Origin: a virus
IMG/VR virus record: IMGVR_UViG_3300032236_000282
Coordinates: 1 to 37,940 of that record
Direction: 5' to 3' (one strand)
DNA length: 37,940 bases
Of this stretch, positions 8,144 through 16,485 are shown in pieces. Below the pieces are notes generated by a model that was not told the origin of the DNA, did no database searches, and saw nothing but the letters and a program-made list of their open reading frames with translations. The stretch's first letter is position 1. Each line of letters starts with the position of its first letter. The position numbers and the translations under genes are program-made.

Positions 8144-9460
8144 TTACTTCAGTGCCTGTGAGGTAGCAGTTGCTGCCGAAGATGCAGCACCAGTCAAGTC
8201 AAAGGCTGTATTAGCGTTAGCAGTCTGGAACATTTCTGGTCCGTCAAAGTAACGAGTACAGGTAACGTTTACAGTAGTAAGAAGAGGAACCATGCGTTCA
8301 TTAAAGATCATGTGCTGAACATCAAGGGCAGACACACGAACCAAATAGCGAAGCCCATCACCCAAGTGAAGTTCAACAGGCATTGGCTGTAGCCAACCTT
8401 TATCTGCTGTGACATCGCCCAGCATCGTTGAATGGTATTGAGCAGAATATCCGCCAGTTGCTCGGAACAGGTACTCAAGGTCATACATAGTTCCACGTTT
8501 GTAAATCATTTGAAGTTCTTTAGCAGCGGGCTCTGTCGTTCCTGGGTATGGGTTTACACCCGCAATCAACCCCTGAGAGTTTAAGTAAGCCATATCACCC
8601 ATACGATTTAACATAAGAGAAAATGTCACAGCACTCTTCATAAGTCCAACGCTGATAGCAGATGCTTTATCTTGTCCTGTAGCCTCAAATTGAGGAGAAA
8701 ATTGCTCAACAATTCCCCACGCCATACTGATAGAGGTTGGGTTGTACAAGAACTTAAATCCATACATTTGAGAATCAACAACAGTGCTGCCTTTACTGTT
8801 TGTTGGAGTTGGGGCCAAATCAGCAAATGTACGGCTCATCTGAATGACGCCTTTTGCTCCTTTGTTTTCTCCCCAGTTTGTTTTTGCGTCTTGAATTTTT
8901 CCTGGATCAGTGATGAGTTGATCAAATCCCGCAGAATCAACTTGAATGCCTCTTTTTAGGTAGGCAGAACTAACCATAGGTGCGTTGTACTGGTAAATAG
9001 CCTTACCTTTATCGCCTTTATCGGGCTTAGGGGTTCCTAATCCTGGTGCGTTATTTGTTTTTGTTGTAACAGTTTGTCCTTTATTAATTTTATCAATAAG
9101 GTTGTTGTAACTAGAGACAACTTTGTCTAACTGAGCCTGAGCATCTGCTTGCTTTTTTGTGTGTTCTGCAATTGTTTTAGGGATTTGATTAAGAAGAGTT
9201 TCGTACTTAAGAATATCTGCTACTGACTGTCCTGTGGGTGGATTGACTGCTTGAGCAGCCTTAAGAGCAGCGGCATAGGTAGCCTTGTCTTTGTCGGCTT
9301 GTTTTAAAGTGTTAGTCTCAAGGTCAACCCTTGCTTGTGCTTGCTGAACAGAGGTCAGTTGTGAACTAACTAGATAAGTGTTGAGGTTTGAGATTCCTGG
9401 AACTACTGAAATTTCTTGCTTTGGTCGAAATGCGTAATTTGGGTTATATCCTGAAGACAT
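8144..9460 (-). CDS. Tail tube initiator / hub adaptor protein (CIS-tube-like)
   Basis: 438 residues. Residues about 30-135 are predicted coiled coil (long Ala/Gln/Lys/Glu stretches such as AQARVDLETNTLKQADKDKA). Then a Gly/Lys linker leads to a globular part with YGFKFLYNPTSISMAWGI, which matches the start motif of tube-adaptor proteins of contractile injection systems and phages (Pvc7/Afp7-like, T4 gp48/gp54 role). The C-terminus contains PMPVELHLGDGLRYLVRVSA and FNERMVPLLTTVNVTCTRYF. Placement between tape measure and LysM protein is exactly where this adaptor lies in other systems. The ATG overlaps the tape-measure stop (TAATG). The long coiled-coil N-terminus is unusual for the adaptor family. 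Confidence 0.72.
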   Translation of the reverse strand: MSSGYNPNYAFRPKQEISVVPGISNLNTYLVSSQLTSVQQAQARVDLETNTLKQADKDKATYAAALKAAQAVNPPTGQSVADILKYETLLNQIPKTIAEHTKKQADAQAQLDKVVSSYNNLIDKINKGQTVTTKTNNAPGLGTPKPDKGDKGKAIYQYNAPMVSSAYLKRGIQVDSAGFDQLITDPGKIQDAKTNWGENKGAKGVIQMSRTFADLAPTPTNSKGSTVVDSQMYGFKFLYNPTSISMAWGIVEQFSPQFEATGQDKASAISVGLMKSAVTFSLMLNRMGDMAYLNSQGLIAGVNPYPGTTEPAAKELQMIYKRGTMYDLEYLFRATGGYSAQYHSTMLGDVTADKGWLQPMPVELHLGDGLRYLVRVSALDVQHMIFNERMVPLLTTVNVTCTRYFDGPEMFQTANANTAFDLTGAASSAATATSQALK

Positions 9461-12042
9461 TATTTACTTCCCATCTGTGCATGTCGTGTAGAACTATCGA
9501 TAAGGCTCTTAACTCTATTGGCAACTCTGAGGAGTTCTTCATCATTGCCATTTTGAAGGGTAATCGGCATGTTAAAGGTGTTGTTGACAGAACCACCAGA
9601 TGAAGGCATTGAAGCGCCGTAACCTACGGAGCCTCCACCCTTTGCGGCAGGGATGTGTGTTCCCCAAGGAGAAGAATTTACTGCAGAAAGAACTGCCTGA
9701 GTATCTTTACCACTCTTTAGTGCGTTTAAGATGTTTCCATAACGGCCATTATTAAGAGTATCAATTGTGGCTTGGTAGCCCTGACTCCACGAGGAATATG
9801 ACTTAACTCCTACGGAGTTCATGTTTGTAGCGCCTTTTTCAGGCTGTGTGGTATTGAGTGGGTTGTAGTTAGCGGTGTTCTTCCAGTGGCCGCCTTCATA
9901 CGCTGCCCAAGTAGTGAGGGCCGCAACATTTTGTGGAGTAGTAGGGTCTCCTAGTTTCTTGAGCAAGGTTGTTGCCCAAGACTTCTGACTTCCTGTTCCA
10001 AGGATCACGCCTCGTGTTACCTGAGCACCGCCAGAAACATTAGGAGACAAAACAGATGCACCACCCATTAACTGAGCAGGATCGACAGGGTTATTCTTTC
10101 CCTTACGAACTTCAAAGTGAAGGTGTGGTCCATCAACGTTACCTGTGGCACCCGACTTACCAATAACCTGTCCAGAATTAACGTGGTCTCCGACATTTAC
10201 AGACTTACTGCTTAAGTGGCCATAAATAGTTTGGTAACCATTTCCATGGTCAATCTGTACGTAAGTTCCATAGTCACTACTGAGATGCTCATCAATCACT
10301 GTTCCTGACATAACTGCTTCGACAGGAGTTCCTACTGGAACTGCATAGTCCTGACCCTTGTGAGTATTGTTTGACCCACTCCAGATTGATCCTTTAGCGC
10401 CATATCCTGTTGTTGGGGCGGCTCCTGGTATAGGTGACTGGACCGATCCTCCACCTTTAGCGCCAAAAGAAGCACCAAATCCAACGCTTGCTCCTCCAGA
10501 GCCAAAGAATCCTGCAAGACCACCAATGATTGCGCCACCAACTTCTCCAATACCAAGTTCTCCAAGAACAGGTATGCCCGCACCAATAAGTGCGCCTGTT
10601 CCAGCGCCCGCTAGTGTTCCACCTGCACGGGTTTCTTTCTTTGTAGCGTGAAGTGCTTTGCCTATCATCTTTGCGCCCTTGCCCATGACATAGCCCGCAC
10701 CACCAGCAACAACAGCGCCGCCCGCAACAGCACCGACAGTTCCTAAAGCACCCATTCCTCCAGAACCAACTTCTTCAACACTTGTTGCTGCTTTACCCAT
10801 TTTTCCAAACATCTTTAAAGCACTCTTGCCAAGCATGTAGTTAGAGATTCCTGAAGTAATTCCTCCAGTAGCAATTCCTAATGCTCCGTTAGTTCCACCA
10901 TTAAATCCTTGAAGAGCGCCCTTGAGTTGGAAGAATGCATCAGGTAGTCCCTCTAAAGACTTATTGAGAGAACTAACGGCAGATGCAGCATCGGCAAAAC
11001 CCTTGAGCATAGGTGCTTCGGCCCGCTGGATTAGGTCTGTCTGTGATGCAGTGATCTGTTGTGCAGGAGCCAAAGGATTTGCAGAGCCACTTTGCGAAGC
11101 CAGATCAGGATTTTGTCCTGAGGCAATCATCTTAAATTGTTGGGCGAGGATGCTCTGTTGTTCTTGTGAGAAGCCCATAGTAGAAAGGTTTGCGCCAGCC
11201 ATACCGTATTGCAAAGACATTTGAACATCTTTTGCTGATGCTCCCTTTTGGAACATACGGTTGTACAACTGTTTGGCAATAGTTGCTTGACTGACAGGAT
11301 TGCCTTGAGCATCAAACTGAGAAATTCCATACTGATAAAGATTTGCGCCCATCGGCCCTGTCTGGAATCCACCGATTGCTTGAGCAGCCGTAGCGTTATT
11401 CATGTTGAGATAACGAGCCGCTCCACCGATTTCTCCCATTGTCTGTTGGTAAGCAGCGCTTCCAGGAGCGTAGTTGTACCCCTGAACAAGCATGGCTGCT
11501 GCTGCTGCGTCGTCTCCTACACCAGAAACACCACGACCAAATCGACCATTAAGCGAGGCAACGGTAGAGGTTTGAAGAGCAGTTCGGCTCATGCCTCCAG
11601 CAATAGACGCACCATAGAATCCTGCTGCACGAGATGCAACGGTTCCAAGATCAGGAAACATGGCATAGCCAGCGCCCACAAGTCCTGCGACTCCTTGAGC
11701 CATTCCTCCATACATGCTGAACTTCGCCATTGTCGGAGTCATGCCCGTCATGCGGTACATCTGACGAGCCTCTCGCTGAGCAGCAGACAGAGGCATAGCA
11801 TCAGCGAGTTTGTTGCCCTTTGAGGCTCCTGTGTCAGGGATTTCCGCATCGTTAGTATTGAATAACGAGTTTCCCTTGCCTAAGCCATTTGAACTGTTCT
11901 TAATGCTTTTAAGAGAGTTGACAGCAGAAGGAGCAGTAGTAGAAATTTGCTGAATCGTCTTGAGGACGTCATCAAGTTCTTTCTTGAATGACTTCATTCC
12001 AGAAGTCATATCTTTAATTCCAGTAATGGGATTAAATGCCAC
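9460..12042 (-). CDS. Tape measure protein with M23 peptidase and lysozyme-like domains
   Basis: 860 residues, GTG start with AAAGGAG upstream. Residues 1-330 are Ala/Gly/Met/Gln-rich and helical, then hydrophobic Gly/Ala segments near residues 410-530 suit membrane passage. An M23 endopeptidase domain follows: HKGQDYAVPVGTPVEAV near residue 560, IDHGNGYQTIYGHLSS, and HLHFEV near residue 640, so the zinc ligands are intact. Residues about 680-800 (WAAYEGGHWKNTANYNPLNT, VGVKSYSSWSQGYQATIDTL) match a lysozyme/transglycosylase-like module common in tape measures of phages of Gram-positive hosts. The length implies a tail of moderate size, around 120 nm by the usual 1.5 Å per residue rule. Position before the adaptor and after the chaperone is standard. 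Confidence 0.93.
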   Translation of the reverse strand: MAFNPITGIKDMTSGMKSFKKELDDVLKTIQQISTTAPSAVNSLKSIKNSSNGLGKGNSLFNTNDAEIPDTGASKGNKLADAMPLSAAQREARQMYRMTGMTPTMAKFSMYGGMAQGVAGLVGAGYAMFPDLGTVASRAAGFYGASIAGGMSRTALQTSTVASLNGRFGRGVSGVGDDAAAAAMLVQGYNYAPGSAAYQQTMGEIGGAARYLNMNNATAAQAIGGFQTGPMGANLYQYGISQFDAQGNPVSQATIAKQLYNRMFQKGASAKDVQMSLQYGMAGANLSTMGFSQEQQSILAQQFKMIASGQNPDLASQSGSANPLAPAQQITASQTDLIQRAEAPMLKGFADAASAVSSLNKSLEGLPDAFFQLKGALQGFNGGTNGALGIATGGITSGISNYMLGKSALKMFGKMGKAATSVEEVGSGGMGALGTVGAVAGGAVVAGGAGYVMGKGAKMIGKALHATKKETRAGGTLAGAGTGALIGAGIPVLGELGIGEVGGAIIGGLAGFFGSGGASVGFGASFGAKGGGSVQSPIPGAAPTTGYGAKGSIWSGSNNTHKGQDYAVPVGTPVEAVMSGTVIDEHLSSDYGTYVQIDHGNGYQTIYGHLSSKSVNVGDHVNSGQVIGKSGATGNVDGPHLHFEVRKGKNNPVDPAQLMGGASVLSPNVSGGAQVTRGVILGTGSQKSWATTLLKKLGDPTTPQNVAALTTWAAYEGGHWKNTANYNPLNTTQPEKGATNMNSVGVKSYSSWSQGYQATIDTLNNGRYGNILNALKSGKDTQAVLSAVNSSPWGTHIPAAKGGGSVGYGASMPSSGGSVNNTFNMPITLQNGNDEELLRVANRVKSLIDSSTRHAQMGSK

Positions 12043-12196
12043 TTGAACTACTCCTTTCTGCTTGAGCCTTGGCTAGGTTTAGCCAATTCTTTCGTTCTCT
12101 AGGGGTTAGTTCTTTGATTTCATTCAAAGACCAACCGTCGTGCAACTGCGTGAGTGCCGCCCATTCCGCAAATAACTGAACATACGTTGCTATATT
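12032..12196 (-). CDS. Frameshift extension of the tail assembly chaperone
   Basis: This 54-codon frame begins right at the stop codon of the chaperone gene and has no ATG, GTG or ribosome binding site of its own. It encodes NIATYVQLFAEWAALTQLHD, then WSLNEIKELTPRERKNWLNL, ending SSSSGI. The TPRER.NW pattern is familiar from the downstream half of tail chaperones made by programmed frameshift (lambda G-T and equivalents). The zero frame ends CAG TTT TAA; moving +1 on TTT gives TTT AAT ATA and enters this frame, yielding a 324-residue fusion. It overlaps the tape-measure GTG by 11 bases. Confidence 0.75.
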   Translation of the reverse strand, partial: NIATYVQLFAEWAALTQLHDGWSLNEIKELTPRERKNWLNLAKAQAERSSSSGI

Positions 12197-13007
12197 AAAA
12201 CTGAAACAACGTACCCAAGTTAATGGGAACAGATACCTCACCCTCACAGTCAGGACATGTAACAGTAATGTTTTCAAATTGTGGACCTGGATTACGGTTA
12301 CTTATCTCTTCTACAATCTTCTTGCGGTCAACGATGCTGAGGTTCTGGACCTGCAACTTGCTGTACACAGGAGTATCACCAATCTTTACGACGGTGTTAC
12401 CTAGCATTAGCGTGTTCAGTTCAGCAACACTCTTATCTGCATTATTGATCAATTCTTTTTGAGTGACACCTGTAGGAAGTTGGACCACAATCTCTCCTGC
12501 CTTACCTTTGACGGTAAATGCACGGTCATTAATTGGGTCTGCAAGCATCTTGATTTTGATGTCTGTATTTAGGTCTACCTGAATTTCCTTGATGTCATTG
12601 CATCCTGAGCAGTATGAAGAGATATTTGGAGTAGATCCAAAGGTTGTCTTCAAAATACCCAAGAGAAGAGCATCACGGTCTCCAGACAACATGTTGTCTA
12701 GAATCTTTTCTGTTGCAGGCTCTCCACCAACGCTTACGACGCCACGCTGAAGAATGATCATCAGTGCTTTGCCAATGTTGTTGGTCTTAGAGATAGCCTC
12801 TTCATCTTTTCCAGTCAGTTCTCGAACTTCTGCTGTACGGATGACCTCCCCAGCGGCATTGATATAGCCGCCAGGAAGTTCAACCGTATTATCCAAAGGA
12901 AGAGAAATATCAGGATTAATTTCTGGTAGTTCTTCTTCACTGATAGCCTTCTGAAGGAGATTATTCGCCAATGCGGGATTAGCCGCTGCACTAATTGTGT
13001 TAGTCAT
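12195..13007 (-). CDS. Tail assembly chaperone, T4 baseplate gp26/gp51-like family with zinc ribbon
   Basis: 270 residues, ATG with AAAGGA upstream. Residues about 45-100 contain AEVRELTGKDEEAISKTNNI and GKALMIILQRGVVSVGG, the pattern of the T4_baseplate family (PF12322 by recall). Two CxxC pairs, CSGC near residue 133 and CPDC near 250, could form a zinc ribbon. Many myoviruses have this protein between the tube and tape-measure genes, where it acts as tape-measure chaperone or hub-assembly factor. The stop lies in a probable +1 slippery site (CAG TTT TAA at 12195-12203), so it should also be made as a longer C-terminally extended form. Confidence 0.8.
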   Translation of the reverse strand: MTNTISAAANPALANNLLQKAISEEELPEINPDISLPLDNTVELPGGYINAAGEVIRTAEVRELTGKDEEAISKTNNIGKALMIILQRGVVSVGGEPATEKILDNMLSGDRDALLLGILKTTFGSTPNISSYCSGCNDIKEIQVDLNTDIKIKMLADPINDRAFTVKGKAGEIVVQLPTGVTQKELINNADKSVAELNTLMLGNTVVKIGDTPVYSKLQVQNLSIVDRKKIVEEISNRNPGPQFENITVTCPDCEGEVSVPINLGTLFQF

Positions 13008-13024
13008 GTTAGTCCTTTGTTAGA

Positions 13025-13672
13025 TTATGCTGGGAATGGTATTGCTGGCTGTGTCTGTGGACTTAGATCTTTTGCCCAGTTGATGTCAAAGCCTTCGTGG
13101 ACAAGTGTCATTTGCTCTACGAAGAGGGCATTGTCACCAGCGTTGAGGTCTGAGTAAGCAACTGATGTTGGCCAGCAGTTATACACACGGAAGCGCATAG
13201 CGGTGTGATCCGATGCTGAAGGTGTGTTATCTGCTGGGTTTGTTGTTGGGATAGGATGTGAAAGTACCTGGATCTCTAGATCGCAACGGAAGTTTTCGTT
13301 CGCTGCACGAGTTGATCCTCCACCCTGAACTGTTGCGAAGAGGTTACGCATCCAGTCCCAGTTCTGACTAGTTCCGAGAACAACACCACGCTGCAATGTG
13401 ATTGGAGCAAATGTTGTTTGTCCTGGAATCTGGTGAACTGTGGTGTTGTATCCACCTTCACGGTAAGGGATAGAGTCTGTTGTTACAGCCATTCCTGACA
13501 CAGAAGTAAATCCAACAGTGATGTTGTTAGAGACTCCTGTTGCAAGAGCCTGGGTTGCAGCGCTTGTAGGCGCTCCATTCTGGCTTGCAAGGGGGATGAA
13601 GGTAACTAAGAATCTAAAGTTACGTAATGGATCGGTCGCAAGGTTTGACCGATTATTGATAATTGTAGCCAT
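13025..13672 (-). CDS. Tail tube protein, T4 gp19-like family
   Basis: 215 residues. The N-terminal RSNLATDPLRNFRFLVTFIP is the hallmark of T4-gp19-type tube proteins, followed by VGFTSVSGMAVTTDSIPYRE and GGYNTTVHQIPGQTTFAPIT, then LQRGVVLGTSQNWDWMRNLF. The C-terminus has RVYNCWPTSVAYSDLNAGDN and MTLVHEGFDI. Hexamers stack to make the inner tube of the contractile tail. ATG preceded by AAGGAG. It lies directly after the sheath gene, as in most myoviruses, and the pair is the strongest evidence for a contractile tail. Confidence 0.95.
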   Translation of the reverse strand: MATIINNRSNLATDPLRNFRFLVTFIPLASQNGAPTSAATQALATGVSNNITVGFTSVSGMAVTTDSIPYREGGYNTTVHQIPGQTTFAPITLQRGVVLGTSQNWDWMRNLFATVQGGGSTRAANENFRCDLEIQVLSHPIPTTNPADNTPSASDHTAMRFRVYNCWPTSVAYSDLNAGDNALFVEQMTLVHEGFDINWAKDLSPQTQPAIPFPA

Positions 13673-13692
13673 TTATCTCTTTCTCCTTCGGA

Positions 13693-15204
13693 TTAGTTCA
13701 CAGTCTTTTGACTGAGGTCGATGACAATGAACTCTGCTGGATATTGAAGAGCCACACCAACTTGAATGTGTACTTCTCCATTTTGGATTGTTGTTGCGGT
13801 GTTGTTTGTTGAGTCGCAGACAACATAGTATGCCTGTGCAGCAGTTGCTCCACGGAGGCCACCCTGGTTGCGGTAGTCGTTCAAGAATGAGCCGACAGCG
13901 CCATTGATGCGTGCCCATAGGCGCTCATCGTTGTTCTCGAAGATAGCAAATTCGGTCAAGTTCTTGAGTTGCTTCTTGACGTAGATCAAAGAGCGACGCA
14001 TGTTGACGTACTTGTTTGCTGTTCCATCTTGCTTCAAGGTACGAGCACCCATAACAGCAAGGCCAGCGCCAGGAATCTGACGGATAGCGTTTACTGGAGC
14101 AGAACCAGAGTTGAGAGAATCAAGATCGGTTGATGAGAAGGTTGTCTCTACAGCGACAGCGCCCAAAATGGTGGCTGTGAGTCCTGCAGGGGCCTTGAAT
14201 ACTCCACGTGTTGCATCTGTGGTCAAGTAAAGACCAGCAACTGCACCTGATGGTCCAATGAGACGGAGTGCTGAAGAACTGCGTCCTACTGGATCAGAGA
14301 TGTAGAGGTGTGGGTAGTACACGGCTGCATTGCTAGAAGAGTTAACTCCTGCTGCAGTCGAGAGAGCCTGTGCAACAGTCTCTGCTGCAGGTGTCTCAAC
14401 GACGACAAATCCTTCATTGGATTCTGCCCATGAAATGGCTGCGTTGTAAACTTCAGCAACTCCAGAGTTTAGAGTGTCGTTGATGTTTGGCAAGAAGATA
14501 ACAAGAGCACGGTTCAATGCAGAGAAGTCGTTAAAGACTGCGTTTGATCCACCCTTGTAAGCGGTGTAGTCTGTTGATGTAACAGTGGTTCCATCGCTGC
14601 CGCTTGTAAGAGGGTAGACGGTAGAGACTGGAGTTCCGCTTGCAGTCGCACTGATGCGAATGTTTGATGAAACAGCGTTAATGACAGTTCCTGCATAATC
14701 GCTTGAGGTGCTGTCCGCAAAGACAATGTTCTCATAGCGCTCAAGAAGAACGTCATTGGTGATGTCTGAACCAGTTCCTGGAACGCCTTCTTTGTACACA
14801 GAGAGTGTGTAGGTAGATGAGACAGTTCCTGTAGTGATTGCTACACGCAAGTTGTTTCCGTCAGCGCCTGCATTGAGAGCAGTAACAGTAGCAACTGAGG
14901 TGCTTCCTGATGTAAGGATGTTTACAGTAGCGGCTGCTGCGTCTGCATGGAGTACACGCTTGACGAAGAGTTCACGACCGCCGTTGTTGAAGAATGATCC
15001 CACGCCAAATGTGGCTGGGTATGCAGAGTTATATCCACCAAAGTACTTGGTGAACTCTGACCATGAGGTAACACGAGTAACTGCTTCTGGTCCTTGTGCA
15101 AAAGGCGCAACGACGGCACCAGCAGCGTTAGCAGTGACACCTCCAGTAATTGGGGCTGGAAGTAGGCGTTCTGTAATGTAAACACCTGGACGGCTGTAAG
15201 CCAT
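13693..15204 (-). CDS. Contractile tail sheath protein
   Basis: 503 residues. It opens MAYSRPGVYITERLLPAPIT, the standard sheath start, then VVAPFAQGPEAVTRVTSWSE and YFGGYNSAYPATFGVGSFFN. The middle part is beta-rich and more variable. The C-terminal domain has VNAIRQIPGAGLAVMGARTL, YVNMRRSLIYVKKQLKNLTE and the closing strands GEVHIQVGVALQYPAEFIVI, which weave neighbouring subunits together. Length is typical. ATG with TAGGAG upstream. No sign of truncation. Confidence 0.97.
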   Translation of the reverse strand: MAYSRPGVYITERLLPAPITGGVTANAAGAVVAPFAQGPEAVTRVTSWSEFTKYFGGYNSAYPATFGVGSFFNNGGRELFVKRVLHADAAAATVNILTSGSTSVATVTALNAGADGNNLRVAITTGTVSSTYTLSVYKEGVPGTGSDITNDVLLERYENIVFADSTSSDYAGTVINAVSSNIRISATASGTPVSTVYPLTSGSDGTTVTSTDYTAYKGGSNAVFNDFSALNRALVIFLPNINDTLNSGVAEVYNAAISWAESNEGFVVVETPAAETVAQALSTAAGVNSSSNAAVYYPHLYISDPVGRSSSALRLIGPSGAVAGLYLTTDATRGVFKAPAGLTATILGAVAVETTFSSTDLDSLNSGSAPVNAIRQIPGAGLAVMGARTLKQDGTANKYVNMRRSLIYVKKQLKNLTEFAIFENNDERLWARINGAVGSFLNDYRNQGGLRGATAAQAYYVVCDSTNNTATTIQNGEVHIQVGVALQYPAEFIVIDLSQKTVN

Positions 15205-15235
15205 TTTTTCTCCTAACTAGTTGGGTAGAGGTTCC

Positions 15236-15910
15236 TTATTGTGCCGTGTTTGTAAACGAATCAATAGCAGTAAAGGGATAAGACGTACTTCCTTGTACGA
15301 ACGGTCCTTCTGTGCCTGTTACATTTATTGTGAGGGCCTTGTAGAGTTGTTTGTATGTTTCTGGTGCTATCTCGCTAGAGACACGTACCGTGAAGGCATT
15401 TACGAATAAACGCTTTCCTTGTTCTGTAACGTCACGCTTGGCGACATCCAGAATATCTAAGCGACGGACTGTTCCGTCATCGGGCTGTAAGACACCAAAG
15501 CGGAACGGCAACTTGGTGTAGAGAAGTTGAGCCAAAATCTCACGGTCATGACGTGGCTGACGTGCATAACTGGTGATCTGATAATCAATCTGCACAGGAA
15601 TAGGCATATGAATTTCCCAGTTTTGAGTCTCTGAATCGTAGGCGGTCTCACCGTCAGGTCCAAGAGTTGGATCGGCCATGTAGGAAGGCTTTACAATGCC
15701 ACGCATGGCACGCTGAGCATCTTCAGCAATATCAATCATGTCGATAGTCATGTACGGGTATGACTGAGCACGAATTTCTTGGTCAGGTTGTCCAAAGTAA
15801 ACTGATACATTGCGAGTGGCAGACCCCGTTGCATCCGACTTCTGATCAGTAACAGTTAAATTTTTAAGAAGGTCACGGATGGCCTTATCTTCAGAGAGAA
15901 GGAATGTCAT
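15236..15910 (-). CDS. Putative tail terminator / tail completion protein
   Basis: 224 residues, ATG overlapping the upstream TGA (ATGA). It begins MTFLLSEDKAIRDLLKNLTV and carries VYFGQPDQEIRAQSYPYMTI, then NWEIHMPIPVQIDYQITSYA, RQPRHDREILAQLLYTKLPF and FVNAFTVRVSSEI. The pattern of one small alpha/beta domain with 'PIPVQIDYQI' matches proteins found just before sheath genes in T4-unlike myoviruses, taken to be the tail terminator (gp3/gp15-like). The family name is not certain; the position just before the sheath gene is the main support. Confidence 0.65.
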   Translation of the reverse strand: MTFLLSEDKAIRDLLKNLTVTDQKSDATGSATRNVSVYFGQPDQEIRAQSYPYMTIDMIDIAEDAQRAMRGIVKPSYMADPTLGPDGETAYDSETQNWEIHMPIPVQIDYQITSYARQPRHDREILAQLLYTKLPFRFGVLQPDDGTVRRLDILDVAKRDVTEQGKRLFVNAFTVRVSSEIAPETYKQLYKALTINVTGTEGPFVQGSTSYPFTAIDSFTNTAQ

Positions 15911-16212
15911 AGTTCTGCTCCCAACCGCTTGACGAAGAATTGTTCTGCTTCTTTAGTTCTATTGCCAAAGCGTCGAACGGCAGCAGTAGGACTGAATCCT
16001 GGGGCGCCATACTCAAGGACATGAGCGTCTGCATGATGCTCAGGGTGTACATGAAGGTTAAATTCTTCTCCATTGTAGGAGACACGCATGTGGCGAATGA
16101 TGTGCTCAGGCCATGCGCTCGCACGTGCCTGCTTGCGAAGATGGGAAGATAGAAGGCGAGTAGTGTCTACTGCGGCTCTATGAATGGCGTGGTGGATTTC
16201 TGCTGGGTTCAC
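15907..16212 (-). CDS. Putative head-tail connector, HK97 gp10-like
   Basis: 101 residues. The GTG start overlaps the upstream TGA (GTGA), with AAAGGG nearby. It starts MNPAEIHHAIHRAAVDTTRL and contains a basic, His-rich core (RKQARASAWPEHIIRHMRVS) and LEYGAPGFSPTAAVRRFGNR, then TKEAEQFFVKRLGAEL. The LEYG...P.AAVRRF.NR...AE pattern is like the C-terminal part of HK97-gp10-type joining proteins. It is probably a neck component between connector and sheath. Confidence 0.65.
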   Translation of the reverse strand: MNPAEIHHAIHRAAVDTTRLLSSHLRKQARASAWPEHIIRHMRVSYNGEEFNLHVHPEHHADAHVLEYGAPGFSPTAAVRRFGNRTKEAEQFFVKRLGAEL

Positions 16213-16379
16213 TTCTTGCCCTTTGAAGCAACTTTACCGCCGATGTAACCAGCGACTAACATTGCGACAATAGGCTGTTTTTCTTTAGGACGGAAACCGA
16301 ACACACCACGAATAAACTCTTCACGTTCGTGTTGGTTTTCCATCTCAGCAACTTGCTTATACCAAGGCATCCAAGCCAT
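16209..16379 (-). CDS. Small protein with C-terminal hydrophobic segment
   Basis: 56 residues, translated by eye: it starts MAWMPWYKQVAEMENQHERE, has REEFIRGVFGFRPKEK, then a hydrophobic stretch PIVAMLVAGYIGGKVA and ends SKGKK. The ATG at 16379 has AAAGGGG nine bases upstream. The segment AMLVAGYIGG could be one weak membrane helix. It is the first gene after the terminator at 16451-16480 and overlaps the next gene, so it opens the tail operon. Function unknown. Confidence 0.7.
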   Translation of the reverse strand: MAWMPWYKQVAEMENQHEREEFIRGVFGFRPKEKQPIVAMLVAGYIGGKVASKGKK

Positions 16380-16390
16380 CGTAAAACCCC

Positions 16391-16420
16391 TTTATCGCAA
16401 CCTGTGGGAACAGTAGTCAG
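16391..16420 (-). promoter_or_regulatory. Possible weak promoter for the tail operon
   Basis: On the minus strand CTGACT (16415-16420) is followed after 18 bases by GATAAA (16391-16396), loosely like a sigma-70 -35/-10 pair. It lies between the terminator and the first tail-operon gene. The match is poor, so this is a position-based guess. Confidence 0.2.
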
Positions 16421-16440
16421 GAACCGCAGCGGTTACCTGA
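16417..16440 (-). other. Stem-loop upstream of the tail operon
   Basis: The bases form two stacked perfect arms, TCAGG/CCTGA and AACCG/CGGTT, with one bulged A and a 3-base loop. No T-run follows, so it is not a terminator by itself. It may be a 5' leader structure or RNA-processing site for the tail-operon message. Confidence 0.45.
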
Positions 16441-16450
16441 TGCTCTAAGG

Positions 16451-16480
16451 ATAAAGAAAAGGCCCTGATTTCTCAGGGCC
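16451..16480 (-). terminator. Rho-independent terminator after the micro-protein cluster
   Basis: A perfect 8-bp stem GGCCCTGA/TCAGGGCC (16461-16480) with a 4-base loop is followed in minus-strand direction by TTTTCTTTAT. It lies just after the stop of the last small lysine-rich gene (16486). Confidence 0.88.
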
Positions 16481-16485
16481 AACTC

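Noticed and set aside
11248-11823. 191-codon plus-strand frame inside the tape-measure gene
   Set aside because: Ser/Cys/Arg-rich composition typical of an antisense shadow; no start signal and no family pattern.
12197-12277. Separate gene starting upstream in the frame of the chaperone extension
   Set aside because: It would need a non-standard start without a ribosome binding site and its first residues are out of frame with a conserved zinc-ribbon end; frameshifting explains it better.
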